DNA of 41,717 nt from Senegalimassilia anaerobia JC110 (GTDB taxonomy: Bacteria; Actinomycetota; Coriobacteriia; Coriobacteriales; Eggerthellaceae). A program made the translations under genes and the position numbers. The DNA lies in assembly GCF_000236865.1 (NCBI RefSeq), contig NZ_HE611016.1, positions 167,934-209,650 of the forward strand, in the 5' to 3' direction. The notes under the pieces are model-generated. The model saw nothing but the letters and a program-made list of their open reading frames with translations, was not told the DNA's origin and ran no database searches. Positions 1 to 8,130 of the stretch are shown in pieces; position 1 is the first letter of the stretch; each line of letters begins with the position of its first letter.

Positions 1-1836
1 CATCTCGGCGTCGGGTGCGGCCTTGCCGGTGAGCTTGCGATGCAGGTCCATGCGAATGGACGCGTATTCGCTGACCAGCAGCACCAGCAGGATGCACATG
101 ACGATCAGGTATCCGATCACGGCGCCGGGCAGCCCCGTGAAGTTCACCAGCAGAACAGGCACGAACAGGCTGAACCCGAAGGTGATCAGGTACAGCTTGG
201 TCACGGCGCGCTGGCGGCGCAGCACGGTGATCACCTGGTACAGAAACTCGATGCCGGCCGTCACGCCGCCCGCCGCCAGCATCACGAAGCACAGCCCGCG
301 GTACTGCTCGAAGTCGATGCCGTACAGGAAGCTCATGATCGCCAGGCCGAACCAGCTCATGGCGCCGGCCATCACCACGGTGATGGCCACGATGATCACG
401 AACATCACCACGATGATCAGGTCGAACTTCTTGCGCTTGGCCGGGTCCGCCCAGGCGTTGGCCATCTTCAGCAGCATGGGCTTGTAGATAAAGCCGCTGG
501 TCAGCAGGATGGCGTGCGCGGGGAAGTACAACGCGTTGTAGTACAGCTGGTTGTCGTAGGACAGCGCGCCTTCCATGACGAACTTCGGCATGTTGTCGAT
601 GAGGTTGTACATGAACAGCGCCACGAACAGCGGGAAGCACTGCTTGAGCAGGGCTATCACGCGCTTGGCGTTCGCGCTGCGCGACTTCGGCGTCTCAAGC
701 TGCGCCAACGGGAACGTGAACACCACGAACGTGAGCGCGGCGATGACGGCCATGACGATGCTCGAAACGCCCACGTTGCGCGTGATGAGCAGCGCCAGCG
801 AGAACCCGATGAGCGCCGCGGCGGACCTGAACGCCTGCGAGATGCCGGCAAGGTAGAGCTTATCAACCTGCTGCAGGCGGCCCTCGTAGACATCGGCTAG
901 GGCGTCCACCGCCTTATAAAGGTACACGCCCAGGCTCATGAGCCACATCTGGTCGGTATATCCGCGGAACTTGCAGTACGTGATGCCCGCCACCAGCATG
1001 ATGACCACGGTGAGCACGCGGTTGGCCTGATAATCGGCGAACGAGTACTCCTCGTCAAGGTCGGATGCTTGGAAGTTGCGCACGCCGTAGTTGCCCACGA
1101 ACATGAGCAGAAGCGCCGTGACGAAGGCCAGCGAGAACATGCCCGCCTGCTCGGCGCCGGCAAGCTGCGTGACCACGATGGTGAGCACGGGGAACACCAT
1201 GCCCCACAGGCCCACGCCCACCGTGTTCCACACATAGTCGCGCGTGGTGCGCCCGGAGGCATACTCGGCTTCCTGCTCGGCCAGGCCGTCGCCGCTCACG
1301 GCGCCCAGCACGCGCGAGCACCAGGCCTCCACCTTGCGGGTGACGAAGCTTTTCTTGCGGGGCTTGCCGTTGCGGGAGCGCTTGCCGTGCTTGCCGCGCG
1401 GCATGGCCTCGGTGGGTTGGCCGCCCGGCATGGCGGCGGTGGGCTGCTGCCCGGGAATGGCCTGCGTAGGCTGCTGACCCGGGATGGTCTGCGTCTGCTG
1501 CGCATCCCACCCGTTGCGCACCTGCTGCGCGTTGCGCGCGCGGCCATGCTTGCCGCGGCGTGGGCCGGGAATGGCCTCGGTAGGCTGTTGACCTGGGATG
1601 GCCTGCGTGGGCTGCTGGCCTAGGGTAGCAGCTTGGGCCGTTGCGGCCGATTGCGATGCTTGTTTCGCCACGGCCGCCGCGCGCTGGCGTTGCGCTTGGG
1701 CACGTTGCTCCTCGCGCACGTTGCGCGGAGCGGTGGGGTAAGGGCTTTCGGCGGCATTGAGCTGCACGCGTTCCAAATCGGGACGCTGCGCGGCGTGCTT
1801 GCCTGCCGAGGATCCGGTATGTTCGTAGTTGTTCAT
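1..1836 (-). CDS. Polysaccharide/lipid flippase-like membrane protein (MOP superfamily), partial
   Basis: The reading frame is open from an ATG at 1836 to the left edge (612 codons, no stop), so the C-terminus lies outside the window. Residues 1-165 are hydrophilic and low in complexity, with about five copies of GQQPTxAIPG-like units (about residues 72-92 and 113-147) ending in a basic stretch (KHGKRSRNGKPRKK). From about residue 200 on there are many hydrophobic helices, arranged as in Wzx/MATE-type polysaccharide flippases, with charged loops such as YEGRLQQVDKLY. Such proteins move undecaprenyl-linked sugars across the cytoplasmic membrane. The family assignment rests on topology and general resemblance, not on a diagnostic motif. 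The ATG was chosen over an ATG at 1843, whose frame gives an unlikely Arg-rich product that stops at 1055. A TATAAT on the minus strand at 1849-1844 sits only 7 nt before the ATG, so the transcript may be leaderless. The long repeat-bearing tail is unusual for a flippase. Confidence 0.7.
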   Translation of the reverse strand, partial: MNNYEHTGSSAGKHAAQRPDLERVQLNAAESPYPTAPRNVREEQRAQAQRQRAAAVAKQASQSAATAQAATLGQQPTQAIPGQQPTEAIPGPRRGKHGRARNAQQVRNGWDAQQTQTIPGQQPTQAIPGQQPTAAMPGGQPTEAMPRGKHGKRSRNGKPRKKSFVTRKVEAWCSRVLGAVSGDGLAEQEAEYASGRTTRDYVWNTVGVGLWGMVFPVLTIVVTQLAGAEQAGMFSLAFVTALLLMFVGNYGVRNFQASDLDEEYSFADYQANRVLTVVIMLVAGITYCKFRGYTDQMWLMSLGVYLYKAVDALADVYEGRLQQVDKLYLAGISQAFRSAAALIGFSLALLITRNVGVSSIVMAVIAALTFVVFTFPLAQLETPKSRSANAKRVIALLKQCFPLFVALFMYNLIDNMPKFVMEGALSYDNQLYYNALYFPAHAILLTSGFIYKPMLLKMANAWADPAKRKKFDLIIVVMFVIIVAITVVMAGAMSWFGLAIMSFLYGIDFEQYRGLCFVMLAAGGVTAGIEFLYQVITVLRRQRAVTKLYLITFGFSLFVPVLLVNFTGLPGAVIGYLIVMCILLVLLVSEYASIRMDLHRKLTGKAAPDAEM

Positions 1837-1843
1837 CCGACAT

Positions 1844-1849
1844 ATTATA
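1844..1849 (-). promoter_or_regulatory. Putative -10 box for a leaderless flippase mRNA
   Basis: The minus strand reads TATAAT here. Transcription would start about 6-7 nt downstream, at about 1837, next to the ATG at 1836. No Shine-Dalgarno sequence precedes the ATG. No convincing -35 hexamer is seen. Confidence 0.45.
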
Positions 1850-2301
1850 GTGAGGTCGCTCGAAACCGGCCGACCCTGCGTTCGATATTCACAGCACAAG
1901 CACCCCTCCGATGCCATGTCGTAGCTTGCCGTTCGCCGTTGTTTATGCATCGCTCCCCATATGCACGATGCACGTCTCTTATCTCCCGAATTCGCGCTGC
2001 ATCAGCCCCATGAACGGGGGCAGAGGCGCGTGGGATCGAAAGTCGGGTTGCCAACCCTCGATCGGCTCAGCGAGCATGACCGCATCGCCTCGATTCCGGG
2101 CTTCGCAACAGACCCCAATGACGGCGAAGCATTCACTCGAACCGTTCGCCAACCATCCGTTCCGTTTGCCCTGCCGTATCGCGCCGCGTTCATTTCCAAA
2201 ACTCCTGCGCTTGCTACTGAAAAACCTTCGTTTATTCCTTCTACCAGGTATTTTGTTGCATTTGGACAAAATGTGAAGGGGGGGGGTTCCGCCTTATTGC
2301 A

Positions 2302-2307
2302 TATAAT
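2302..2307 (+). promoter_or_regulatory. Putative -10 box for the regulator-kinase cassette
   Basis: A perfect TATAAT lies 78 nt before the chosen ATG of the response regulator. The position expected for a -35 box is occupied by a run of nine G (2278-2286), so the promoter would depend on an activator or lack a -35 element. Confidence 0.4.
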
Positions 2308-2384
2308 CTGAGGTGAACAATAGGAGCAGCGGAAAACCGCTGTTGCGAATTCAGGGATTTGGGAAATCGGGATCGGGGTGCACA

Positions 2385-3110
2385 ATGGGGGCTTTTCACC
2401 TTCTCGCATTGGAAGACAATGAGGAGTATCAGAAGGTGCTCCGCAGCATGCTGTCCAAATACCCCGGCAGGTCACGGCTTGATGTCGACATCATATCCGG
2501 GGTCACCACGTTCGAAGCGCTTATGGCCTCGGATGATCGCATCGACATCTTCATCACCGATATCGATTTGGGTGAAGGCAACCCCTCGGGCATCGAGCTG
2601 GTTCGCCGTTATTTCCCCGCGGGAAGCCCCACTAAGGTCATCTACATTTCCGGTCATGTCGAGTTCTGCACGTCGGTCTACCAGACCGAGCATACGTATT
2701 TCCTGCTCAAGCCCATTAACCAGTCCGATTTCGATGCCGCGCTCGATAAGGCGCTGTCCAACCTGCAGGACAGCCGCCAGCTCCCCGTCGCCATTCAGCA
2801 CAACGGCACGGTAACCATGGTCGACCCCTCCGAGGTGGAGTTCGTGGAAAGCGAGCGCCGCAAGGTGCGCCTGCACTCCGTGCGCGGGGAATGCATTGAA
2901 ACGTACGCGACGCTCGGCCAGATGCTCGACATGCTGCCCGAGTGCTTCGTCCAATGTCACAAAAGCTATCTGGTGAACATGGCGTGCATCGTTGAGCTGC
3001 GCCCAAGCAGCGTGCTGCTTCGTTCGGGCAGGGAAGTGCCCGTCAGCCAGCGCCAGCGTACGTCGGCGCGCGATTCGTTCTTCCACTACGTGGGCCTTAA
3101 CGCGCGATAG
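2385..3110 (+). CDS. LytTR-family response regulator (AgrA-like)
   Basis: This 241-aa transcription factor has a receiver domain (about residues 1-130) and a C-terminal LytTR DNA-binding domain (about 140-238). The receiver has the acidic pocket E10-D11 and FITDIDLG, with D59 as the likely phosphate acceptor, matching D59 of AgrA, and a conserved Lys in FLLKPIN. The LytTR part shows VEFVESERRKVRLHS and a FVQCHKSYLVNM segment, typical of the fold. The ATG at 2385 places the receiver beta-1 strand (FHLLALED) at the N-terminus; an upstream in-frame start at 2313 would add 24 atypical residues. The gene is followed after 13 nt by two sensor-like membrane genes, so it is probably the output of that system. 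LytTR regulators usually bind paired 9-bp direct repeats; the targets are not known here. Confidence 0.9.
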   Translation: MGAFHLLALEDNEEYQKVLRSMLSKYPGRSRLDVDIISGVTTFEALMASDDRIDIFITDIDLGEGNPSGIELVRRYFPAGSPTKVIYISGHVEFCTSVYQTEHTYFLLKPINQSDFDAALDKALSNLQDSRQLPVAIQHNGTVTMVDPSEVEFVESERRKVRLHSVRGECIETYATLGQMLDMLPECFVQCHKSYLVNMACIVELRPSSVLLRSGREVPVSQRQRTSARDSFFHYVGLNAR

Positions 3111-3123
3111 GCGCAGGAGCAGC

Positions 3124-4149
3124 ATGTCCTCGCTGAAATTCGCCGTTCTGTGCGTGTTGACGGCGTATCTGCTGGTCGTCGCCTTCAACTTCATAACCAA
3201 GCTCCGCGATGCGCGGCTTATGCAGAAGCTGCTGTGCATGCTGTTCCCCATAAGCCAGATCTGCTTGATCGCGTTTCCCTTGGCGTGCTCGGCGCGTTAC
3301 GGGCTGTCGGCCGCCGTGTACGTGTCGCTCATCGTGCTCGGCATCGCGTGCGGGCCGGTCGACCTGCTGCTGTTCCGTGCGCTCGACCAGGCGTGCCGAT
3401 GGTTCGATTCGTCCAGCAAGGTGAACATGCTCCAGGAGCAGCTGCGGGTCCAAAGCGCCTTGCGGCAACGTTCCCGGCATGAGCGCGACCAGGCCAGCGC
3501 GTTGCGCGATCAGCTTCGCGAACGGCTCGAGCAGGCGCGTGCCGACTTGCGGGCGGAGCAAGCGGGCAAGGCGGGTGAAAGCCTGGAAGGCGTTATCTCC
3601 CTTATCGGGGCGCGGCCCCAGCGATTCTGCCAGCATCCCGCCGTCGATGCGCTGTTGGAGCAGAAGGCCCGTGCGGCAAGCGATTCGGGCGTGCGCTTCT
3701 GTGCCGAACTCGACATCCCCGCGGACATCCAGCTGCCTGGCGTGGAACTGTGCGCCGTGTTCTCCAACTTGCTCGACAACGCGTTGAACGCCTGCGCGAA
3801 ATCGCCTGACGGGCAACGCCGCGTCGAAGCAACCGCCCGCTTGTGGGGGATGTACCTGGTCATCGATGTGGAGAACAGCTACCTGCCTCCTCAGGAGCGG
3901 GGACGGGCCGCAGGCGTCCCGGCATCGGGCGGCGTCGGCGGTCCGGGCGATGGCGATGGCGGTGCGGCCGGCCCGTTCCCCGATCTATCCGTGCCTCATG
4001 GCTGGGGGCAGGGCATCGTGCGCGAGGTGGCGCGACGTCACGACGGCACGTTCGAGGCGGGCCAGGTCGACGGCGTGTACCGTGCGCGCGTGATCTTGAA
4101 GCAGGACCGGGCCGCGCAGGATGGAGGTGATGGCGGATGGAGCCGATGA
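3124..4149 (+). CDS. Membrane protein with GHKL (HATPase_c_5-type) ATPase domain, AgrC-like, divergent H-box
   Basis: The 341-aa product has about three membrane helices (residues 5-25, 38-58 and 64-86), a charged helical stretch (about 95-150) and a C-terminal GHKL ATPase domain. The N-box is NLLDNALNAC (about 215-224). A G1-like strand, LVIDVENSY, follows at about 245-253, and the G2 glycines are HGWGQGI (292-298). A Gly-rich insert (about 262-285) lies in the ATP-lid region. The place where a phospho-acceptor box is expected reads SRHERDQ: H119 could be the acceptor, but the usual D-L-R-N pattern after it is missing. The start is ATG 3124, 7 nt after CAGGAG. The frame overlaps the next gene by 13 nt, which suggests translational coupling. 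The protein may act as the ATP-binding half of a two-protein kinase, or as a divergent full kinase. Confidence 0.8.
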   Translation: MSSLKFAVLCVLTAYLLVVAFNFITKLRDARLMQKLLCMLFPISQICLIAFPLACSARYGLSAAVYVSLIVLGIACGPVDLLLFRALDQACRWFDSSSKVNMLQEQLRVQSALRQRSRHERDQASALRDQLRERLEQARADLRAEQAGKAGESLEGVISLIGARPQRFCQHPAVDALLEQKARAASDSGVRFCAELDIPADIQLPGVELCAVFSNLLDNALNACAKSPDGQRRVEATARLWGMYLVIDVENSYLPPQERGRAAGVPASGGVGGPGDGDGGAAGPFPDLSVPHGWGQGIVREVARRHDGTFEAGQVDGVYRARVILKQDRAAQDGGDGGWSR

Positions 4150-5054
4150 TCCTCGGCATTCCCGCGGGTGCGTTCGTGGTGTTGTCCGTCGTCGTTCCCA
4201 CGTGGCTGGTGTATCTGGGGTTCGAGTCTCACATCCTGCACCTGCGGAATCGATGGGCGTATTGGGTCGTGGGCATTTCCCTCATGGTATTCGCCGTGTT
4301 GGTAAGGGGCGATTTGGCGGAGTTCGCGAATCTTTTGCTCGGCGCGCTCATGGCCTCGGCCCCTTTGCTGTTCGGAAGGGGGACGTTGGCGCGGCGCGTC
4401 ACTTTGTCGGTGTTCGGTCTGGTCATAGTGCTGCCTGGTGATCTGTTTCTCGACATGACGTTCGGCATCCTGGCGGGCGCCACCATCGGCGATCACGCAA
4501 AGGTGGCAGCCAACGCCACACTGTTCGCATGTGCGACGTTGTTCGAGGTGTTCGTGGAGATAACGCTGTTCTGGGGGCTTACCGCGCTGGTGAGAAGGTT
4601 CTATCCGGAAGAAGGGGTGGATGTGGCCGCGCCGTCGTCGCGCCGAGCGTCGGTCATCGCCTCATCGTTCGCGGTGTTCTCCGTGGTGCAGGCCATGCTG
4701 CTGGCGTTGTGCTTCAGCGTGGCGGTGGGGCCGTGCGACGGGGATTCGCTGCTGCTGCGACTGTTCGGCCTGCTCATGCTGTTGTGCTTCGGTGTGGACA
4801 CCGTGCTACTGCTTGCGGTGGGCAGGTTTCGCGGCAAGGTGCGCGACGATGCCCGCGCCGCCGATTTGAGCGGCGAACTCGACCGGTATCTGGCCGACTA
4901 CCAGGACACGGTCGATATGGCCCAGCGCTCGGCGCGCCTTCGCCACGATCTGCGTAACCAGGTCCAGGTGGTCAACGCCCTGGCCGAACGCGGCGAGCTC
5001 CAGCTTGCCGAGCAGCATATCGACGCCATGCTGAAGGAGTTGGACGGACGATAG
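4137..5054 (+). CDS. Polytopic sensor protein ending after an AgrC-like H-box; no ATPase domain
   Basis: This 305-aa protein has six to seven membrane helices (about residues 5-28, 40-57, 62-80, 86-108, 122-150, 172-196 and 203-228), followed by a cytoplasmic helix with the textbook GHKL-kinase box RLRHDLRNQ (H270) and the second helix of the dimerisation domain (LAERGELQLAEQHIDAML). It stops at residue 305, exactly where an AgrC-type kinase would continue into its catalytic ATPase domain. None of the three frames downstream (5055-5313, 259 bp) encodes one, so this is not a simple frameshift. The ATG at 4137 is preceded by GGAGGTGAT. The gene overlaps the ATPase-bearing gene by 13 nt. I infer that the two products form one signalling complex, with this protein supplying the sensor and phospho-acceptor. 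Alternatively it is a truncated kinase kept as a sensor or decoy. Confidence 0.8.
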   Translation: MEPMILGIPAGAFVVLSVVVPTWLVYLGFESHILHLRNRWAYWVVGISLMVFAVLVRGDLAEFANLLLGALMASAPLLFGRGTLARRVTLSVFGLVIVLPGDLFLDMTFGILAGATIGDHAKVAANATLFACATLFEVFVEITLFWGLTALVRRFYPEEGVDVAAPSSRRASVIASSFAVFSVVQAMLLALCFSVAVGPCDGDSLLLRLFGLLMLLCFGVDTVLLLAVGRFRGKVRDDARAADLSGELDRYLADYQDTVDMAQRSARLRHDLRNQVQVVNALAERGELQLAEQHIDAMLKELDGR

Positions 5055-5313
5055 CGTTGCGTGTTGGGCGCGCGCCGGGCTTGCGCCGTTGGGCCCGCCG
5101 CCGCGCCGCCCCCGCTGCCGGGTGGTCGACGCGCCGGGTTTTCGCGCTGCCGCGCCGGGCTCTTCGTTGCCTGCTTTCGCGTGCTTGCCTGCGCTTTCAT
5201 GTGCGGTTTCGGTTGCTTCCCGCTGCTTGCGCGCCGCGTGCCGCGCAGGCCGGCCCCGCGTGTGGTAGGCTAGCGGACCAAAAGAGAACGCACTCCTTCG
5301 AAAGGGGCCCGTC

Positions 5314-6588
5314 ATGACTGATGCCGCATCCATGCTTCCCGCCGTTTACGCCGCCGCGCAAACCCCGCAGGCGGGTGCTGCGACCGCCGATCTCGTTCGC
5401 AGCTTGGGCGCCGCCGCGCAGCCCGACATCGTCGCCGCGCGCCGCCTGCTCCATCGCTTCCCCGAGGTGTCCGGTCATGAGGCCAATACACAGAAACTGT
5501 TGTGCGAACAGCTCGATGAGCTGGGCATCCCGTATCGAAAGCTCGACAGCAACGGTATCATCGCAACCATCGCCGGCACCGCGCCCGGCGCTTACGATGC
5601 CGATGGGGCGCCGGCGCGTCGCGTCGCCTTGCGCGCCGACATGGACGCGCTGCCCGTCACCGAGCAGACGGGTCTTCCCTTCGCCTCGGAGAACCCTGGC
5701 ATCATGCACGCGTGCGGCCATGACGCGCACATGGCCATGATGCTCGGCGCCGTGCGCATCCTGCGCGATGCCGCCGATTCGCTGGCGGGCGAGGTGCGCA
5801 TCATCTTCCAGCCCGCCGAGGAGATCTCCATCGGCGCGCTTTCCATGATCGAGGCCGGCGCGCTCGAGGGCGTGGACGCTATTTACGGCGCGCATATCTG
5901 GAGCGAGGTGCCCGCCGGCACCGTGTCCTGCGCGCCCGGGCAGCGCATGGCCAATACCGATTGGTTCCGCATCGACATCGACGGCGTTTCGGCGCATGGC
6001 TCCATGCCGCACAAGGGCGTGGATGCCGTGGTGGTGGGCGCCGAGATGGTCGCGGCGCTTCAAATCCTGGTCAGCCGCGATGTTTCCCCGTTTGAACCCG
6101 TGGTGGTCACCGTGGGCGAGTTCCACGGCGGCCAGGCGCGCAACATCATGGCCGGCCACGCGTGGCTCACCGGCACGGTGCGCACGTGGTCCGAGGGCCT
6201 GCGCTCTGAGGTCCCCGATCGCCTGGAGCACATCGTCAGCCGCATCGCCCACGCATTCGGCGCGACGGCGCGCTTCACGTTTGAGCCGGGCAACGCCGGG
6301 CTTGCCAACGACCCCACGTGCGCCGAGGTGGCGCGCCAGGCGGTGATCGACACGCTGGGCGAGCAGGGCATCGCCGACTACCGCGGCACGCTTTCGGGCG
6401 AGGACTTCAGCGAGTACCTTCGCATCGTGCCGGGCGTGTTCTGCTTCGTGGGCACCAGGAACCCCCAGGTGGGAGCCGACCATCCGCAGCACAGCTGCCA
6501 TTACACCGTTGACGAGGACGTGCTTGCCAAGGGCAGCATGGTGGCGGCTCAATGGGCCTGCCGCATGCTCTCGGGCGCCAAGGGATAG
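5314..6588 (+). CDS. M20-family amidohydrolase (N-acyl-amino acid / IAA-amino acid hydrolase type)
   Basis: This 424-aa zinc-dependent amidohydrolase is of the M20D type, which removes acyl groups from N-acyl amino acids or related amides in the cytoplasm. The first catalytic block is RVALRADMDALPV followed by HACGHDAHM, with C134 and H136 as likely metal ligands. FQPAEE (165-170) supplies the catalytic and metal glutamates, and YGAHIW (H194) the next ligand. The central lid/dimerisation domain contains GVSAHGSMPHKGVDA. The C-terminal metal site lies near SGEDFSEY and the QHSCHYTVDED segment. The length is normal for the family. The start has AAAGGGG 8 nt upstream. The exact substrate cannot be told. 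An Ala-rich N-terminal extension of about 25 residues precedes the catalytic core. Confidence 0.88.
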   Translation: MTDAASMLPAVYAAAQTPQAGAATADLVRSLGAAAQPDIVAARRLLHRFPEVSGHEANTQKLLCEQLDELGIPYRKLDSNGIIATIAGTAPGAYDADGAPARRVALRADMDALPVTEQTGLPFASENPGIMHACGHDAHMAMMLGAVRILRDAADSLAGEVRIIFQPAEEISIGALSMIEAGALEGVDAIYGAHIWSEVPAGTVSCAPGQRMANTDWFRIDIDGVSAHGSMPHKGVDAVVVGAEMVAALQILVSRDVSPFEPVVVTVGEFHGGQARNIMAGHAWLTGTVRTWSEGLRSEVPDRLEHIVSRIAHAFGATARFTFEPGNAGLANDPTCAEVARQAVIDTLGEQGIADYRGTLSGEDFSEYLRIVPGVFCFVGTRNPQVGADHPQHSCHYTVDEDVLAKGSMVAAQWACRMLSGAKG

Positions 6589-6610
6589 CGCCGCTCAGCG
6601 AACGGGTGAT

Positions 6611-6724
6611 CAGGGGACGGAGGCGCGTTCACGTGTGGCGGCGTTCCGCCGATCTCGCGCGCGTCCCGTGCGAACGTGAACGCATCCCCCTCGTCCCCGG
6701 CGGCGAACACGCTTCCGTCCCCTG
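6611..6724. repeat. Large imperfect inverted repeat (114 bp)
   Basis: Outer arms CAGGGGACGGAGGCG (6611-6625) and CGCTTCCGTCCCCTG (6710-6724) pair with one mismatch. Inner arms GCGTTCACGT (6625-6634) and ACGTGAACGC (6674-6683) pair perfectly. The element lies between the amidohydrolase stop and moeA, and contains a further GTCCCC motif (6693-6698). It could be a folded RNA, a terminator without a T-tract, or a small non-autonomous mobile element. Confidence 0.7.
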
Positions 6725-6796
6725 CTTGGGGTTTGCGCGTGGTGCGTCCTTTGCGATGGCCTTGTCGATATCCGTGCCGTTTTATTCGGCAAGCGG

Positions 6797-6802
6797 TATA
6801 AT
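6797..6802 (+). promoter_or_regulatory. Putative -10 box for moeA
   Basis: A perfect TATAAT lies 39 nt before the moeA ATG, preceded by GCGG. No good -35 is found at 16-18 bp. Confidence 0.45.
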
Positions 6803-6841
6803 GCAGTGGTTCAATATCATTCGTAATCGAAAGGACATGCC

Positions 6842-8098
6842 ATGCCGGAGATGATCTCGGTCGAGCAAGCGCGTGACCTGGTGTTATCGCATGTTTCCCA
6901 GTTGCCTGCGGAAACGGTCCCCGTGTTGGACGCGGCCGGCCGCGTTGCTGCCGTCGACCTGAAAAGCGATATCGACATCTCGCCGTTCGCCCATGCCGCC
7001 ATGGACGGGTTCGCCATGCGCGCCGCCCAGCTGCAGTCCGCAAGCCCCGAATCACCCGTCGAGCTGGACGTTATCGCGGAGGTTGCCGCCGGAGACACCT
7101 TCGAGGGCGACATCCCCGAGGGCGCATGCGTGCGCATCATGACCGGCGCGCCGCTGCCCGCGGCCGCCGACGCCGTGGTGAAGTACGAGATCGTGCGCAA
7201 CGTGGAAGGCGACGGCCGCCCCGGCAGCCGCGTCGCCTTCGAGGCGCCTGCCAAGCTGCGCGGTAACGTGCGCGAAGCGGGCGAGGAGGCGCGCGCCGGC
7301 GAGGCCGTCGTTCGCGCCGGCGAGGTCATCAACGCCGCCGGCGTGGGCTTTCTGGCCGGCTGCGGCGTGACCGAGGTTCCCACCCCGCGCCGTCCGCGTG
7401 TGGCCATCATCTCCATCGGCAGCGAGCTCGTGCCGCCCACCCAGGTTCCCGCCGCGGGCAAGATCCGCAATTCCAACGGCTATGCGCTGGCCGCGGCCGC
7501 CCGCGCCGCGGGCGCGCTTCCCACCATGCTGCCCATCGTGAAGGATTCGCTCGAGGCCTTGAAGGTCGCGGTGCTCGAAGCGGTGCGCGAGTACGACTTC
7601 GTGGTCACGAGCGGCGGCGCGTCCGATGGCGACTTCGACTTCATCAAGCCCTGCGTCGAGCAGACCGGTGAACTGCTTATGACCCGCGTGAACATGCGCC
7701 CGGGCAAAGCGCAGACGTTCGGCCTGGTCAACGGCACGCCCGTATTCGGTCTGCCGGGCAACCCGGCTGCGGCGTACTGCGGCTTCGAGATGCTCATCCG
7801 TCCGGCGCTGCGCAAGATGCAGGGGTATTCCAATCTGCAGCGCCCGCTCGTGAAGGCGCGTCTCGCGCGCGATGCGAAGAAGGGCGACGCGCGCCGCATC
7901 TACCTGCGCGCCACCATCACGAAGGACGCCGACGGCGCCTATGCGGTCGAGCCGGCGAAGAACCAGAGCTCGGGTTTGTTCGGCGTCATCCAGCGCAGCA
8001 ACTGCCTGGCCGTCCTGCCCGAGGGCGGGGAAGGCCGCACGGCGGGAAGCCTGGTCGAGTGCATCCTGCTCGACGTCAACGAGGACGTGTGCCTGTAA
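6842..8098 (+). CDS. moeA: Molybdopterin molybdenumtransferase MoeA
   Basis: The 418-aa protein catalyses insertion of molybdenum (or tungsten) into adenylylated molybdopterin, the last step of molybdenum-cofactor synthesis in the cytoplasm. Family marks include SPFAHAAMDGFAM near residue 50, IMTGAPLP (about 100), the MoCF-biosynthesis domain with VAIISIGSEL (about 188-197), VTSGGASDGDFDF (about 255-267) and VFGLPGNPAA (about 300-310), and a C-terminal domain (about 330-418). The length is normal. The start is set by GAAAGGAC 5-6 nt upstream. The next gene is mog, which makes its substrate, and the formate dehydrogenase operon 6 kb downstream needs the product. Confidence 0.95.
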   Translation: MPEMISVEQARDLVLSHVSQLPAETVPVLDAAGRVAAVDLKSDIDISPFAHAAMDGFAMRAAQLQSASPESPVELDVIAEVAAGDTFEGDIPEGACVRIMTGAPLPAAADAVVKYEIVRNVEGDGRPGSRVAFEAPAKLRGNVREAGEEARAGEAVVRAGEVINAAGVGFLAGCGVTEVPTPRRPRVAIISIGSELVPPTQVPAAGKIRNSNGYALAAAARAAGALPTMLPIVKDSLEALKVAVLEAVREYDFVVTSGGASDGDFDFIKPCVEQTGELLMTRVNMRPGKAQTFGLVNGTPVFGLPGNPAAAYCGFEMLIRPALRKMQGYSNLQRPLVKARLARDAKKGDARRIYLRATITKDADGAYAVEPAKNQSSGLFGVIQRSNCLAVLPEGGEGRTAGSLVECILLDVNEDVCL

Positions 8099-8130
8099 CC
8101 GGCGCTTGCCCGATCGGTTGACGGCGGGCC

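Larger units (their letters stand above)
1837..2384. other. Divergent intergenic region between flippase and LytTR regulator
   Basis: This 548-bp gap separates two divergent genes and should carry both promoters. It is less GC-rich than the genes around it. It contains a 9-G run (2278-2286) followed by TATAAT (2302-2307) on the plus strand. Short open frames here (for example 1961-2311 plus, 1979-2269 minus) have no ribosome site or recognisable product, and I do not call them. I could not identify LytTR direct repeats with confidence. Confidence 0.5.

Noticed and set aside
40-900. Plus-strand frame rich in His, Gln and Asp opposite the flippase
   Set aside because: This is the antisense of transmembrane codons; the minus strand gives a coherent polytopic protein.
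4211-4232. GGGTTCGAGTCTC, resembling a tRNA T-loop
   Set aside because: It lies inside the membrane-sensor reading frame, and no acceptor or anticodon stem pairs around it.
5055-5313. Possible frameshifted ATPase domain continuing the second sensor gene
   Set aside because: All three frames were read. None has N- or G-box motifs, and the space is too short for the domain.
5197-6552. Minus-strand frame opposite the M20 amidohydrolase
   Set aside because: This is an antisense shadow; the plus strand has all metal-binding motifs and a ribosome site.
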